Source: Plazaster borealis (taxonomy: Eukaryota; Echinodermata; Asteroidea; Forcipulatida; Labidiasteridae). Taken from it: a DNA stretch of 64,000 bases. The position numbers and the translations under genes were made by a program. Where the stretch lies: the NCBI GenBank assembly GCA_021014325.1, contig CM037459.1:11193501-11257500 (forward strand), read 5' to 3'. Positions 12,740 to 27,686 of the stretch are shown piece after piece. The number at the start of each line of letters is the position of its first letter. Positions within the stretch are counted from its first letter, which is position 1. Under the pieces are notes generated by a model. The model searched no databases, was not told the origin of the DNA, and saw only the letters and a list, made by a program, of their open reading frames with translations.

Positions 12740-14877
12740 TGAGGTTGCTCATCATAAGGCCTCCAACTCCGTACTTTGCCGTCTTCCTGGAGGACCCCGC
12801 GCCACCAAGGCAAGGGTCCCGCTCCCGCCGACCTAGGAAGACCCATACCCGATGTGCTCTCTCGAACCTCCTTTGATCACGGACCGAGTCTGTCCGGCCA
12901 GTTGGTGGGGAATGGAGCGCCGGCCGGCCCCTTTGAGGTTGCTCCTCCGAAGGCCTCCAAAATAAATGCAACGCAAATATTAAACAATGCTGCTTCAATA
13001 TTCTTTGTATCTTCTGGTGTGTTGTTGCATGAATAAAAAAAATTTAAAAAAATAAATAAATAAATAAATAAAATTGAATCTGGATAAAAAAGGTAAAAAG
13101 TTACGCTGTGGTTGTCGGGCTTTCAGGCACCGGAATCAGTTTAATAGCACACACTGGCCCCTATCCGGCTTCCCTAGTTCCCTTATGGCAATGGCCTCCG
13201 ACCCACAGCATGTCCTCCCTGTTTCCGATCCTAACCTTTGAATTGGCGCTGCCCATCAGGGAGGAAAACAAGACAGAACCCCAGTCACGCTTTAGCCACA
13301 TCAAGCAGTCTTGTACCTATAATGTAGGGTCAGCCGGGCTCGAACCCAGACCGGGGCGTCTGAGCGTGAAACAGTCCCGGCACTTATCCAACTGTGCTAG
13401 TTAGTGTCGGTACTTAATCCCGGGACTTTACATTGTATGTAGCTTGGAATCTACGTGCAACTATATAATTGACCATAACTATTTTTGACCGCATGAGGGA
13501 GGGCGGGCGTTTTCATCAGGGAATTATCTTGGGCGCACCACCCTAAATAAGCTCCCATAGCAACCAATGCTAAATGCTAAATATTCAAATATACTCAAAA
13601 AATAGTTAAAGTCTCTCTCAGCAGCCTATTGAAAACCAATCAAACATATTTTCGGACAACTAAAGGTCGGATTTTTTTTTCAATTTTTGGCAGGTCAGCC
13701 GTTTGGAATCTTTGCTAATTACCCCAGAAATAAACAGCCCGGCCCGACCGATAGGGTTAGCGTTAGTGTTGATTACCCGAATTATGTGCTTTTTTCCCAA
13801 ACCGATTTGCTGCCTGTTTTTGTGAAAAACTTATCCACTTCCTAAGCCAAATAGGACCAACTTTAAAGCCTAAAATTTATCAATTCTCCTCAAAAGTTGA
13901 AGCACAGAACCCCCAGGTTGTGCTAACTTGTCATACTAACACAATCTATCAGTTGCATGACCCCAAAAACTTTATTATTCAACAGATTTTGAGGGCCTAC
14001 AAAATAATTATGATAATCAGTTTGGCGCACGAATTTTGGCCTATTTAGTGTGGTGCACCCCGAGGGGTGCATGCACCACACTAAATAAACTCACATAGCA
14101 ACCAACGCTAAATGATAATTATTCAAAAATACTCAAAACATCGTGTAAGTCTCTCAGCCTCTTGAAAACCAATCAGATATATATATTTCCGGACAACTAA
14201 ACTTCAGAATTTTTTTCAATTTTTGGCAGGTCAACCGTTAAGAGTTTTTGCTAACTACCCCAGAAGAAAAAAACATGATTTGGGTTTGTTTTTCCCAAAC
14301 CGACTTGCTGCCAGTTTTCGTGAAGCACTTCTCCACTTCCCCGGTCAAATAGGACCAACTTTAACGCCTAAATTTATCAAGTCTCCTCAAAAGTTGAAGC
14401 ACAGAACCCCCAGGTTGTGATAGATTCTTATATTTACACAATCTATTAATTGCATGACCTCCAAAACGTTATAATTAAAAATAAGTTGTGGGTTTACAAA
14501 TTATGATGAGTAGCTTGGCGCATGAATTCTGGCTTATTTAGTGTGGTGCACCCTCTTGCATCACAATAACAGTTTCATCTTATTCTAATTGCCTGTATGC
14601 AGTTTTCTTGCATCAATCAGGAAATACATCAACATAATAATAACAGCAATGCAAAAACCCATTTTGTTTACTTATTTTGCATGACGTGAATTCGGTTTAC
14701 ATACGCCCTCATGCGGTCAAAAATACGGTGAATTGGGAATAAAACGGATCGAAGGCCTCATGAATATTTTGTAGGCCCTTAAAATATTCTATACTAGACA
14801 GATACAAAATAAACACAATAATGTTAAAAGTTGGACCAACACCCCCAAAAAATAAAAAATATTAATGATATATATTT
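12740..14877. repeat. Macrosatellite unit 7
   Basis: 2138 bp, last A-type unit before the B block. First unit with the MITE-B variant ATATATATATTTCCGG and CCGTTAAGAGTTTTT, and with GGGTTAGCGTTAG in place of the telomere-like motif. Keeps the full TTATTTAGTGTGGTGCACC end. Confidence 0.9.
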
Positions 14878-17014
14878 TGAGGTTGCTCCTCATAAGGCCT
14901 CCAACTCCGTACTTTGCCGTCTTCCTGGAGGACCCCCGCGCCACCAAGGCAAGGGTCCCGCCGGGGCCCGCGACCTAGGAAGACCCATACCCGATGTGCT
15001 CTCTCGAACCTCCTTTGATCACGGACCGAGTCTGTCCGGCCAGTTGGTGGGGAATGGAGCGCCGGCCGGCCCCTTTGAGGTTGCTCCTCCGAAGGCCTCC
15101 AAAATAAATGCAACGCAAATATTAAACAATGCTGCTGCAATATTCTTTGTATCTTCTGGTGTGTTGTTGCATGAATAAAAAAAATTTAAAAAAATAAATA
15201 AATAAATAAATAAAATTGAATCTGGATAAAAAAGGTAAAAAGTTACGCTGTGGTTGTCGGGCTTTCAGGCACCGGAATCAGTTTAATAGCACACACTGGC
15301 CCCTATCCGGCTTCCCTAGTTCCCTTATGGCAATGGCCTCCGACCCACAGCATGTCCTCCCTGTTTCCGATCCTAACCTTTGAATTGGCGCTGCCCATCA
15401 GGGAGGAAAACAAGACAGAACCCCAGTCACGCTTTAGCCACATCAAGCAGTCTTGTACCTATAATGTAGGGTCAGCCGGGCTCGAACCCAGACCGGGGCG
15501 TCTGAGCGTGAAACAGTCCCGGCACTTATCCAACTGTGCTAGTTAGTGTCGGTACTTAATCCCGGGACTTTACATTGTATGTAGCTTGGAATCTACGTGC
15601 AACTATATAATTGACCATAACTATTTTTGACCGCATGAGGGAGGGCGGGCGTTTTCATCAGGGAATTATCTTGGGCGCACCACCCTAAATAAGCTCCCAT
15701 AGCAACCAATGCTAAATGCTAAATATTCAAATATACTCAAAAAATAGTTAAAGTCTCTCTCAGCAGCCTATTGAAAACCAATCAAACATATTTTCGGACA
15801 ACTAAAGGTCGGATTTTTTTTTCAATTTTTGGCAGGTCAGCCGTTTGGAATCTTTGCTAATTACCCCAGAAATAAACAGCCCGGCCCGACCGATAGGGTT
15901 AGGGTTAGTGTTGATTACCCGAATTATGTGCTTTTTTCCCAAACCGATTTGCTGCCTGTTTTTGTGAAAAACTTATCCACTTCCTAAGCCAAATAGGACC
16001 AACTTTAAAGCCTAAAATTTATCAATTCTCCTCAAAAGTTGAAGTACAGAACCCCCAGGTTGTGCTAACTTGTCATACTAACACAATCTATCAGTTGCAT
16101 GACCCCAAAAACTTTATTATTCAACAGATTTTGAGGGCCTACAAAATAATTATGATAATCAGTTTGGCGCACGAATTTTGGCCTATTTAGTGTGGTGCAC
16201 CCCGAGGGGTGCATGCACCACACTAAATAAACTCACATAGCAACCAACGCTAAATGATAATTATTCAAAAATACTCAAAACATCGTGTAAGTCTCACAGC
16301 CTCTTGAAAACCAATCAGATATATTTCCGGACAATTAAACTTCAGAATTCTTTTCAATTTTTGGCAGGTCAACCGTTTGGAATTTTTGCTAACTACCCCA
16401 GAAGAAAAAAACATGATTTGGGTTTGTTTTTCCCAAACCGACTTGCTGCCAGTTTTCGTGAAGCACTTCTCCACTTCCCCGGTCAAATAGGCCCAACTTT
16501 AACGCCTAAATTTATCAAGTCTCCTCAAAAGTTGAAGCACAGAATCTCCAGGTTGTGATAGATTCTTATATTTACACAATCTATTAATTGCATGACCTCC
16601 AAAACGTTATAATTAAAAATAAGTTGTGGGTTTACAAATTATGATGAGTAGCTTGGCGCATGAATTCTGGCTTATTTAGTGTGGTGCACCCTCTTGCATC
16701 ACAATAACAGTTTCATCTTATTCTAATTGCCTGTATGCAGTTTTCTTGCATCAATCAGGAAATACATCAACATAATAATAACAGCAATGCAAAAACCCAT
16801 TTTGTTTACTTATTTTGCATGACGTGAATTCGGTTTACATACGCCCTCATGCGGTCAAAAATACGGTGAATTGGGAATAAAACGGATCGAAGGCCTCATG
16901 AATATTTTGTAGGCCCTTAAAATATTCTATACTAGACAGATACAAAATAAACACAATAATGTTAAAAGTTGGACCCCCACCCCCCAAAAATAAAAAATAT
17001 TAATAATATATATT
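14878..17014. repeat. Macrosatellite unit 8
   Basis: 2137 bp, first B-type unit (GCCGGGGCCCGCGACC). MITE-B is the ancestral-looking CCGTTTGGAATTTTT form. Confidence 0.9.
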
Positions 17015-19152
17015 TTGAGGTTGCTCATCATAAGGCCTCCAACTCCGTACTTTGCCGTCTTCCTGGAGGACCCCGCGCCACCAAGGCAAGGGTCCCGCCG
17101 GGGCCCGCGACCTAGGAAGACCCATACCCGATGTGCTCTCTCGAACCTCCTTTGATCACGGACCGAGTCTGTCCGGCCAGTTGGTGGGGAATGGAGCGCC
17201 GGCCGGCCCCTTTGAGGTTGCTCCTCCGAAGGCCTCCAAAATAAATGCAACGCAAATATTAAACAATGCTGCTGCAATATTCTTTGTATCTTCTGGTGTG
17301 TTGTTGCATGAATAAAAGAAATTAAAAAAAATAATAAATAAATAAATAAAATTGAATCTGGATAAAAAAGGTAAAAAGTTACGCTGTGGTTGTCGGGCTT
17401 TCAGGCACCGGAATCAGTTTAATAGCACACACTGGCCCCTATCCGGCTTCCCTAGTTCCCTTATGGCAATGGCCTCCGACCCACAGCATGTCCTCCCCTG
17501 TTTCCGATCCTAACCTTTGAATTGGCGCTGCCCATCAGGGGAGGAAAACAAGACAGAACCCCAGTCACGCTTTAGCCACATCAAGCAGTCTTGTACCTAT
17601 AATGTAGGGTCAGCCGGGCTCGAACCCAGACCGGGGCGTCTGAGCGTGAAACAGTCCCGGCACTTATCCAACTGTGCTAGTTAGTGTCGGTACTTAATCC
17701 CGGGACTTTACATTGTATGTAGCTTGGAATCTACGTGCAACTATATAATTGACCATAACTATTTTTGACCGCATGAGGGAGGGCGGGCGTTTTCATCAGG
17801 GAATTATCTTGGGCGCACCACCCTAAATAAGCTCCCATAGCAACCAATGCTAAATGCTAAATATTCAAATATACTCAAAAAATAGTTAAAGTCTCTCTCA
17901 GCAGCCTATTGAAAACCAATCAAACATATTTTCGGACAACTAAAGGTCGGATTTTTTTTTCAATTTTTGGCAGGTCAGCCGTTTGGAATCTTTGCTAATT
18001 ACCCCAGAAATAAACAGCCCGGCCCGACCGATAGGGTTAGCGTTAGTGTTGATTACCCGAATTATGTGCTTTTTTCCCAAACCGATTTGCTGCCTGTTTT
18101 TGTGAAAAACTTATCCACTTCCTAAGCCAAATAGGACCAACTTTAAAGCCTAAAATTTATCAATTCTCCTCAAAAGTTGAAGCACAGAACCCCCAGGTTG
18201 TGCTAACTTGTCATACTAACACAATCTATCAGTTGCATGACCCCAAAAACTTTATTATTCAACAGATTTTGAGGGCCTACAAAATAATTATGATAATCAG
18301 TTTGGCGCACGAATTTTGGCCTATTTAGTGTGGTGCACCCCGAGGGTGCATGCACCACACTAAATAAACTCACATAGCAACCAACGCTAAATGATAATTA
18401 TTCAAAAATACTCAAAACATCGTGTAAGTCTCTCAGCCTCTTGAAAACCAATCAGATATATATATTTCCGGACAACTAAACTTCAGAATTCTTTTCAATT
18501 TTTGGCAGGTCAACCGTTAAGAATTTTGCTAACTACCCCAGAAGAAAAAAACACGATTTGGGTTTTTTTCCCAAACCGACTTGCTGCCAGTTTTCGTGAA
18601 GCACTTCTCCACTTCCCCGGTCAAATAGGACCAACTTTAACGCCTAAATTTATCAAGTCTCCTCAAAAGTTGAAGCACAGAATCCCCAGGTTGTGATAGA
18701 TTCTTATATTTACACAATCTATTAATTGCATGACCTCCAAAACGTTATAATTAAAAATAAGTTGTGGGTTTACAAATTATGATGAGTAGCTTGGCGCATG
18801 AATTCTGGCTTATTTAGTGTGGTGCACCCTCTTGCATCACAATAACAGTTTCATCTTATTCTAATTGCCTGTATGCAGTTTTCTTGCATCAATCAGGAAA
18901 TACATCAACATAATAATAACAGCAATGCAAAAACCCATTTTGTTTACTTATTTTGCATGACGTGAATTCGGTTTACATACGCCCTCATGCGGTCAAAAAT
19001 ACGGTGAATTGGGAATAAAACGGATCGAAGGCCTCATGAATATTTTGTAGGCCCTTAAAATATTCTATACTAGACAGATACAAAATAAACACAATAATGT
19101 TAAAAGTTGGACCTCCACCCCCAAAAAATAAAAAATATTAATAATATATATT
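17015..19152. repeat. Macrosatellite unit 9
   Basis: 2138 bp, B-type GC segment with the C-run deletion. MITE-B is the CCGTTAAGAATTTT variant, and GGGTTAGCGTTAG is shared with unit 7. Confidence 0.9.
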
Positions 19153-21285
19153 TTGAGGTTGCTCCTCATAAGGCCTCCAACTCCGTACTTTGCCGTCTTC
19201 CTGGAGGACCCCCGCGCCACCAAGGCAAGGGTCCCGCCGGGGCCCGCGACCTAGGAAGACCCATACCCGATGTGCTCTCTCGAACCTCCTTTGATCACGG
19301 ACCGAGTCTGTCCGGCCAGTTGGTGGGGAATGGAGCGCCGGCCGGCCCCTTTGAGGTTGCTCCTCCGAAGGCCTCCAAAATAAATGCAACGCAAATATTA
19401 AACAATGCTGCTGCAATATTCTTTGTATCTTCTGGTGTGTTGTTGCATGAATAAAAAAAAAATTATAAAAAAAAAATAAATAAATAAATAAAATTGAATC
19501 TGGATAAAAAAGGTAAAAAGTTACGCTGTGGTTGTCGGGCTTTCAGGCACCGGAATCAGTTTAATAGCACACACTGGCCCCTATCCGGCTTCCCTAGTTC
19601 CCTTATGGCAATGGCCTCCGACCCACAGCATGTCCTCCCCTGTTTCCGATCCTAACCTTTGAATTGGCGCTGCCCATCAGGGGAGGAAAACAAGACAGAA
19701 CCCCAGTCACGCTTTAGCCACATCAAGCAGTCTTGTACCTATAATGTAGGGTCAGCCGGGCTCGAACCCAGACCGGGGCGTCTGAGCGTGAAACAGTCCC
19801 GGCACTTATCCAACTGTGCTAGTTAGTGTCGGTACTTAATCCCGGGACTTTACATTGTATGTAGCTTGGAATCTACGTGCAACTATATAATTGACCATAA
19901 CTATTTTTGACCGCATGAGGGAGGGCGGGCGTTTTCATCAGGGAATTATCTTGGGCGCACCACCCTAAATAAGCTCCCATAGCAATCAATGCTAAATGCT
20001 AAATATTCAAATATACTCAAAAAATAGTTAAAGTCTCTCTCAGCAGCCTATTGAAAACCAATCAAACATATTTTCGGACAACTAAAGGTCAGATTTCTTT
20101 TTCAATTTTTGGCAGGTCAGCCGTTTGGAATCTTTGCTAATTACCCCAGAAATAAACAGCCCGGCCCGACCGATAGGGTTGGTGTTAGTGTTGATTACCA
20201 TAATTATGTGCTTTTTTCCCCAAACCGATTTGCTGCCTGTTTTTTGTGAAAAACTTATCCACTTCCTAAGCCAAATAGGACCAACTTTAAAGCCTAAAAT
20301 TTATCAATTCTCCTCAAAAGTCGAAGCACAGAACCCCCAGGTTGTGCTAACTTGTCATACTAACACAATCTACCAGTTGCATGACCCCAAAAACTTTATT
20401 ATTCAACAGATTTTGAGGGCCTACAAAATAATTATGATAATCAGTTTGGCGCACGAATTTTGGCCTATTTAGTGTGGTGCACCCCGAGGGGTGCATGCAC
20501 CACACTAAATAAACTCACATAGCAACCAACGCTAAATGATAATTATTCAAAAATACTCAAAACATCGTGTAAGTCTCACAGCCTCTTGAAAACCAATCAG
20601 ATATATTTCCGGACAACTAAACTTCAGAATTCTTTTCAATTTTTGGCAGGTCAACCGTTTGGAATTTTTGCTAACTACCCCAGAAGAAAAAAAATGATTT
20701 GGGGATTTTTTTCCCAAACCGACTTGCTGCCAGTTTTCGTGAAGCACTTCTCCACTTCCCCGGTCAAATAGGCCCAACTTTAACGCCTAAATTTATCAAG
20801 TCTCCTCAAAAGTTGAAGCACAGAATCCCCAGGTTGTGATAGATTCTTATATTTACACAATCTATTAATTGCATGACCTCCAAAACGTTATAATTAAAAA
20901 TAAGTTGTGGGTTTACAAATTATGATGAGTAGCTTGGCGCATGAATTCTGGCTTGTGCACCCTCTTGCATCACAATAACAGTTTCATCTTATTCTAATTG
21001 CCTGTATGCAGTTTTCTTGCATCAATCAGGAAATACATCAACATAATAATAACAGCAATGCAAAAACCCATTTTGTTTACTTATTTTGCATGACGTGAAT
21101 TCGGTTTACATACGCCCTCATGCGGTCAAAAATACGGTGAATTGGGAATAAAACGGATCGAAGGCCTCATGAATATTTTGTAGGCCCTTAAAATATTCTA
21201 TACTAGACAGATACAAAATAAACACAATAATGTTAAAAGTTGGACCAACACCCCCAAAAAATAAAAAATATTAATGATATATATT
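19153..21285. repeat. Macrosatellite unit 10
   Basis: 2133 bp, B-type. Carries the c-variant of MITE-A (GGTCAGATTTCTTTTTC, GGGTTGGTGTTAG, TACCATAATTATG), shared with units 11 and 13 and largely with 17. Confidence 0.9.
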
Positions 21286-23407
21286 TTGAGGTTGCTCCTC
21301 ATAAGGCCTCCAACTACGTACTTTGCCGTCTTCCTGGAGGACCCCCGCGCCACCAAGGCAAGGGTCCCGCCGGGGCCCGCGACCTAGGAAGACCCATACC
21401 CGATGTGCTCTCTCGAACCTCCTTTGATCACGGACCGAGTCTGTCCGGCCAGTTGGTGGGGAATGGAGCGCCGGCCGGCCCCTTTGAGGTTGCTCCTCCG
21501 AAGGCCTCCAAAATAAATGCAACGCAAATATTAAACAATGCTGCTGCAATATTCTTTGTATCTTCTGGTGTGTTGTTGCATGAATAAAAAAAAATTAAAA
21601 AAAAATAAATAAATAAAATTGAATCTGGATAAAAAAGGTAAAAAGTTACGCTGTGGTTGTCGGGCTTTCAGGCACCGGAATCAGTTTAATAGCACACACT
21701 GGCCCCTATCCGGCTTCCCTAGTTCCCTTATGGCAATGGCCTCCGACCCACAGCATGTCCTCCCCTGTTTCCGATCCTAACCTTTGAATTGGCGCTGCCC
21801 ATCAGGGGAGGAAAACAAGACAGAACCCCAGTCACGCTTTAGCCACATCAAGCAGTCTTGTACCTATAATGTAGGGTCAGCCGGGCTCGAACCCAGACCG
21901 GGGCGTCTGAGCGTGAAACAGTCCCGGCACTTATCCAACTGTGCTAGTTAGTGTCGGTACTTAATCCCGGGACTTTACATTGTATGTAGCTTGGAATCTA
22001 CGTGCAACTATATAATTGACCATAACTATTTTTGACCGCATGAGGGAGGGCGGGCGTTTTCATCAGGGAATTATCTTGGGCGCACCACCCTAAATAAGCT
22101 CCCATAGCAATCAATGCTAAATGCTAAATATTCAAATATACTCAAAAAATAGTTAAAGTCTCTCTCAGCAGCCTATTGAAAACCAATCAAACATATTTTC
22201 GGACAACTAAAGGTCAGATTTCTTTTTCAATTTTTGGCAGGTCAGCCGTTTGGAATCTTTGCTAATTACCCCAGAAATAAACAGCCCGACCGATAGGGTT
22301 GGTGTTAGTGTTGATTACCATAATTATGTGCTTTTTTCCCCAAACCGATTTGCTGCCTGTTTTTTGTGAAAAACTTATCCACTTCCTAAGCCAAATAGGA
22401 CCAACTTTAAAGCCTAAAATTTATCAATTCTCCTCAAAAGTCGAAGCACAGAACCCCCAGGTTGTGCTAACTTGTCATACTAACACAATCTATCAGTTGC
22501 ATGACCCCAAAAACTTTATTATTCAACAGATTTTGAGGGCCTACAAAATAATTATGATAATCAGTTTGGCGCACGAATTTTGGCCTATTTAGTGTGGTGC
22601 ACCCCGAGGGGTGCATGCACCACACTAAATAAACTCACATAGCAACCAACGCTAAATGATAATTATTCAAAAATACTCAAAACATCGTGTAAGTCTCTCA
22701 GCCTCTTGAAAACCAATCAGATATATTTCCGGACAACTAAACTTCAGAATTCTTTTCAATTTTTGGCAGGCAAACCGTTTGGAATTTTTGCTAACTACCC
22801 CAGAAGAAAAAAACATGATTTGGGTTTGTTTTTCCCAAACCGACTTGCTGCCAGTTTTCGTGAAGCACTTCTCCACTTCCCCGGTCAAATAGGCCCAACT
22901 TTAACGCCTAAATTTATCAAGTCTCCTCAAAAGTTGAAGCACAGAATCCCCAGGTTGTGATAGATTCTTATATTTACACAATCTATTAATTGCATGACCT
23001 CCAAAACGTTATAATTAAAAATAAGTTGTGGGTTTACAAATTATGATGAGTAGCTTGGCGCATGAATTCTGGCTTGTGCACCCTCTTGCATCACAATAAC
23101 AGTTTCATCTTATTCTAATTGCCTGTATGCAGTTTTCTTGCATCAATCAGGAAATACATCAACATAATAATAACAGCAATGCAAAAACCCATTTTGTTTA
23201 CTTATTTTGCATGACGTGAATTCGGTTTACATACGCCCTCATGCGGTCAAAAATACGGTGAATTGGGAATAAAACGGATCGAAGGCCTCATGAATATTTT
23301 GTAGGCCCTTAAAATATTCTATACTAGACAGATACAAAATAAACACAATAATGTTAAAAGTTGGACCCCCACCCCCAAAAAATAAAAAATATTAATAATA
23401 TATATTT
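21286..23407. repeat. Macrosatellite unit 11
   Basis: 2122 bp, B-type with c-variant MITE-A. It lacks the GGCC of CCCGGCCCGACC (reads CCCGACC). Confidence 0.9.
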
Positions 23408-25550
23408 TGAGGTTGCTGCTCATAAGGCCTCCAACTCCGTACTTTGCCGTCTTCCTGGAGGACCCCCGCGCCACCAAGGCAAGGGTCCCGCCGGGGCCCG
23501 CGACCTAGGAAGACCCATACCCGATGTGCTCTCTCGAACCTCCTTTGATCACGGACCGAGTCTGTCCGGCCAGTTGGTGGGGAATGGAGCGCCGGCCGGC
23601 CCCTTTGAGGTTGCTCCTCCGAAGGCCTCCAAAATAAATGCAACGCAAATATTAAACAATGCTGCTGCAATATTCTTTGTATCTTCTGGTGTGTTGTTGC
23701 ATGAATAAAAAAAATTAAAAAATCAAAAAAAAATAAATAAATAAAATTGAATCTGGATAAAAAAGGTAAAAAGTTACGCTGTGGTTGTCGGGCTTTCAGG
23801 CACCGGAATCAGTTTAATAGCACACACTGGCCCCTATCCGGCTTCCCTAGTTCCCTTATGGCAATGGCCTCCGACCCACAGCATGTCCTCCCCTGTTTCC
23901 GATCCTAACCTTTGAATTGGCGCTGCCCATCAGGGGAGGAAAACAAGACAGAACCCCAGTCACGCTTTAGCCACATCAAGCAGTCTTGTACCTATAATGT
24001 AGGGTCAGCCGGGCTCGAACCCAGACCGGGGCGTCTGAGCGTGAAACAGTCCCGGCACTTATCCAACTGTGCTAGTTAGTGTCGGTACTTAATCCCGGGA
24101 CTTTACATTGTATGTAGCTTGGAATCTACGTGCAACTATATAATTGACCATAACTATTTTTGACCGCATGAGGGAGGGCGGGCGTTTTCATCAGGGAATT
24201 ATCTTGGGCGCACCACCCTAAATAAGCTCCCATAGCAACCAATGCTAAATGCTAAATATTCAAATATACTCAAAAATAGTTAAAGTCTCTCTCAGCAGCC
24301 TATTGAAAACCAATCAAACATATTTTCGGACAACTAAAGGTCGGATTTTTTTTTCAATTTTTGGCAGGTCAGCCGTTTGGAATCTTTGCTAATTACCCCA
24401 GAAATAAACAGCCCGGCCCGACCGATAGGATTAGCGTTAGTGTTGATTACCATAATTATGTGCTTTTTTCCCCAAACCGATTTGCTGCCTGTTTTTGTGA
24501 AAAACTTATCCACTTCCTAAGCCAAATAGGACCAACTTTAAAGCCTAAAATTTATCAATTCTCCTCAAAAGTTGAAGCACAGAACCCCAGGTTGTGCTAA
24601 CTTGTCATACTAACACAATCTATCAGTTGCATGACCCCAAAAACTTTATTATTCAACAGATTTTGAGGGCCTACAAAATAATTATGATAATCAGTTTGGC
24701 GCACGAATTTTGGCCTATTTAGTGTGGTGCACCCCGAGGGTGCATGCACCACACTAAATAAACTCACATAGCAACCAACGCTAAATGATAATTATTCAAA
24801 AATACTCAAAACATCGTGTAAGTCTCTCAGCCTCTTGAAAACCAATCAGATATATATATTTCCGGACAACTAAACTTCAGAATTTTTTTCAATTTTTGGC
24901 AGGTCAACCGTTAAGAATTTTTGCTAACTACCCCAGAAGAAAAAAACATGATTTGGGTTTGTTTTTCCCAAACCGACTTGCTGCCAGTTTTCGTGAAGCA
25001 CTTCTCCACTTCCCCGGTCAAATAGGACCAACTTTAACGCCTAAATTTATCAAGTCTCCTCAAAAGTTGAAGCACAGAACCCTCAGGTTGTGATAGATTC
25101 TTATATTTACACAATCTATTAATTGCATGACCTCCAAAACGTTATAATTAAAAATAAGTTGTGGGTTTACAAATTATGATGAGTAGCTTGGCGCATGAAT
25201 TCTGGCTTATTTAGTGTGGTGCACCCTCTTGCATCACAATAACAGTTTCATCTTATTCTAATTGCCTGTATGCAGTTTTCTTGCATCAATCAGGAAATAC
25301 ATCAACATAATAATAACAGCAATGCAAAAACCCATTTTGTTTACTTATTTTGCATGACGTGAATTCGGTTTACATACGCCCTCATGCGGTCAAAAATACG
25401 GTGAATTGGGAATAAAACGGATCGAAGGCCTCATGAATATTTTGTAGGCCCTTAAAATATTCTATACTAGACAGATACAAAATAAACACAATAATGTTAA
25501 AAGTTGGACCCCCACCCCCCAAAAATAAAAAATATTAATAATATATATTT
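23408..25550. repeat. Macrosatellite unit 12
   Basis: 2143 bp, B-type. MITE-A is a hybrid: the d-variant GGATTAGCGTTAG followed by the c-like TACCATAATTATG. MITE-B is the CCGTTAAG form. Confidence 0.9.
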
Positions 25551-27686
25551 TCAGGTTGCTCATCATAAGGCCTCCAACTCCGTACTTTGCCGTCTTCCTG
25601 GAGGACCCCCGCGCCACCAAGGCAAGGGTCCCGCCGGGGCCCGCGACCTAGGAAGACCCATACCCGATGTGCTCTCTCGAACCTCCTTTGATCACGGACC
25701 GAGTCTGTCCGGCCAGTTGGTGGGGAATGGAGCGCCGGCCGGCCCCTTTGAGGTTGCTCCTCCGAAGGCCTCCAAAATAAATGCAACGCAAATATTAAAC
25801 AATGCTGCTGCAATATTCTTTGTATCTTCTGGTGTGTTGTTGCATGAATAAAAAAAATTAAAAAAATAAATAAATAAATAAATAAAATTGAATCTGGATA
25901 AAAAAGGTAAAAAGTTACGCTGTGGTTGTCGGGCTTTCAGGCACCGGAATCAGTTTAATAGCACACACTGGCCCCTATCCGGCTTCCCTAGTTCCCTTAT
26001 GGCAATGGCCTCCGACCCACAGCATGTCCTCCCCTGTTTCCGATCCTAACCTTTGAATTGGCGCTGCCCATCAGGGAGGAAAACAAGACAGAACCCCAGT
26101 CACGCTTTAGCCACATCAAGCAGTCTTGTACCTATAATGTAGGGTCAGCCGGGCTCGAACCCAGACCGGGGCGTCTGAGCGTGAAACAGTCCCGGCACTT
26201 ATCCAACTGTGCTAGTTAGTGTCGGTACTTAATCCCGGGACTTTACATTGTATGTAGCTTGGAATCTACGTGCAACTATATAATTGACCATAACTATTTT
26301 TGACCGCATGAGGGAGGGCGGGCGTTTTCATCAGGGAATTATCTTGGGCGCACCACCCTAAATAAGCTCCCATAGCAATCAATGCTAAATGCTAAATATT
26401 CAAATATACTCAAAAAATAGTTAAAGTCTCTCTCAGCAGCCTATTGAAAACCAATCAAACATATTTTCGGACAACTAAAGGTCAGATTTCTTTTTCAATT
26501 TTTGGCAGGTCAGCCGTTTGGAATCTTTGCTAATTACCCCAGAAATAAACAGCCCGACCGATAGGGTTGGTGTTAGTGTTGATTACCATAATTATGTGCT
26601 TTTTTCCCCAAACCGATTTGCTGCCTGTTTTTTTGTGAAAAACTTATCCACTTCCTAAGCCAAATAGGACCAACTTTAAAGCCTAAAATTTATCAATTCT
26701 CCTCAAAAGTCGAAGCACAGAACCCCCAGGTTGTGCTAACTTGTCATACTAACACAATCTACCAGTTGCATGACCCCAAAAACTTTATTATTCAACAGAT
26801 TTTGAGGGCCTACAAAATAATTATGATAATCAGTTTGGCGCACGAATTTTGGCCTATTTAGTGTGGTGCACCCCGAGGGGTGCATGCACCACACTAAATA
26901 AACTCACATAGCAACCAACGCTAAATGATAATTATTCAAAAATACTCAAAACATCGTGTAAGTCTCTCAGCCTCTTGAAAACCAATCAGATATATTTCCG
27001 GACAACTAAACTTCAGAATTCTTTTCAATTTTTGGCAGGTCAACCGTTTGGAATTTTTGCTAACTACCCCAGAAGAAAAAAACATGATTTGGGTTTGTTT
27101 TTCCCAAACCGACTTGCTGCCAGTTTTCGTGAAGCACTTCTCCACTTCCCCGGTCAAATAGGACCAACTTTAACGCCTAAATTTATCAAGTCTCCTCAAA
27201 AGTTGAAGCACAGAATCCCCAGGTCGTGATAGATTCTTATATTTACACAATCTATTAATTGCATGACCTCCAAAACGTTATAATTAAAAATAAGTTGTGG
27301 GTTTACAAATTATGATGAGTAGCTTGGCGCATGAATTCTGGCTTATTTAGTGTGGTGCACCCTCTTGCATCACAATAACAGTTTCATCTTATTCTAATTG
27401 CCTGTATGCAGTTTTCTTGCATCAATCAGGAAATACATCAACATAATAATAATAGCAATGCAAAAACCCATTTTGTTTACTTATTTTGCATGACGTGAAT
27501 TCGGTTTACATACGCCCTCATGCGGTCAAAAATACGGTGAATTGGGAATAAAACGGATCGAAGGCCTCATGAATATTTTGTAGGCCCTTAAAATATTCTA
27601 TACTAGACAGATACAAAATAAACACAATAATGTTAAAAGTTGGACCCCCACCCCCAAAAAATAAAAAATATTAATAATATATATTT
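25551..27686. repeat. Macrosatellite unit 13
   Basis: 2136 bp, B-type with c-variant MITE-A, CCCGACC deletion shared with unit 11, and a TCAGG landmark. Confidence 0.9.
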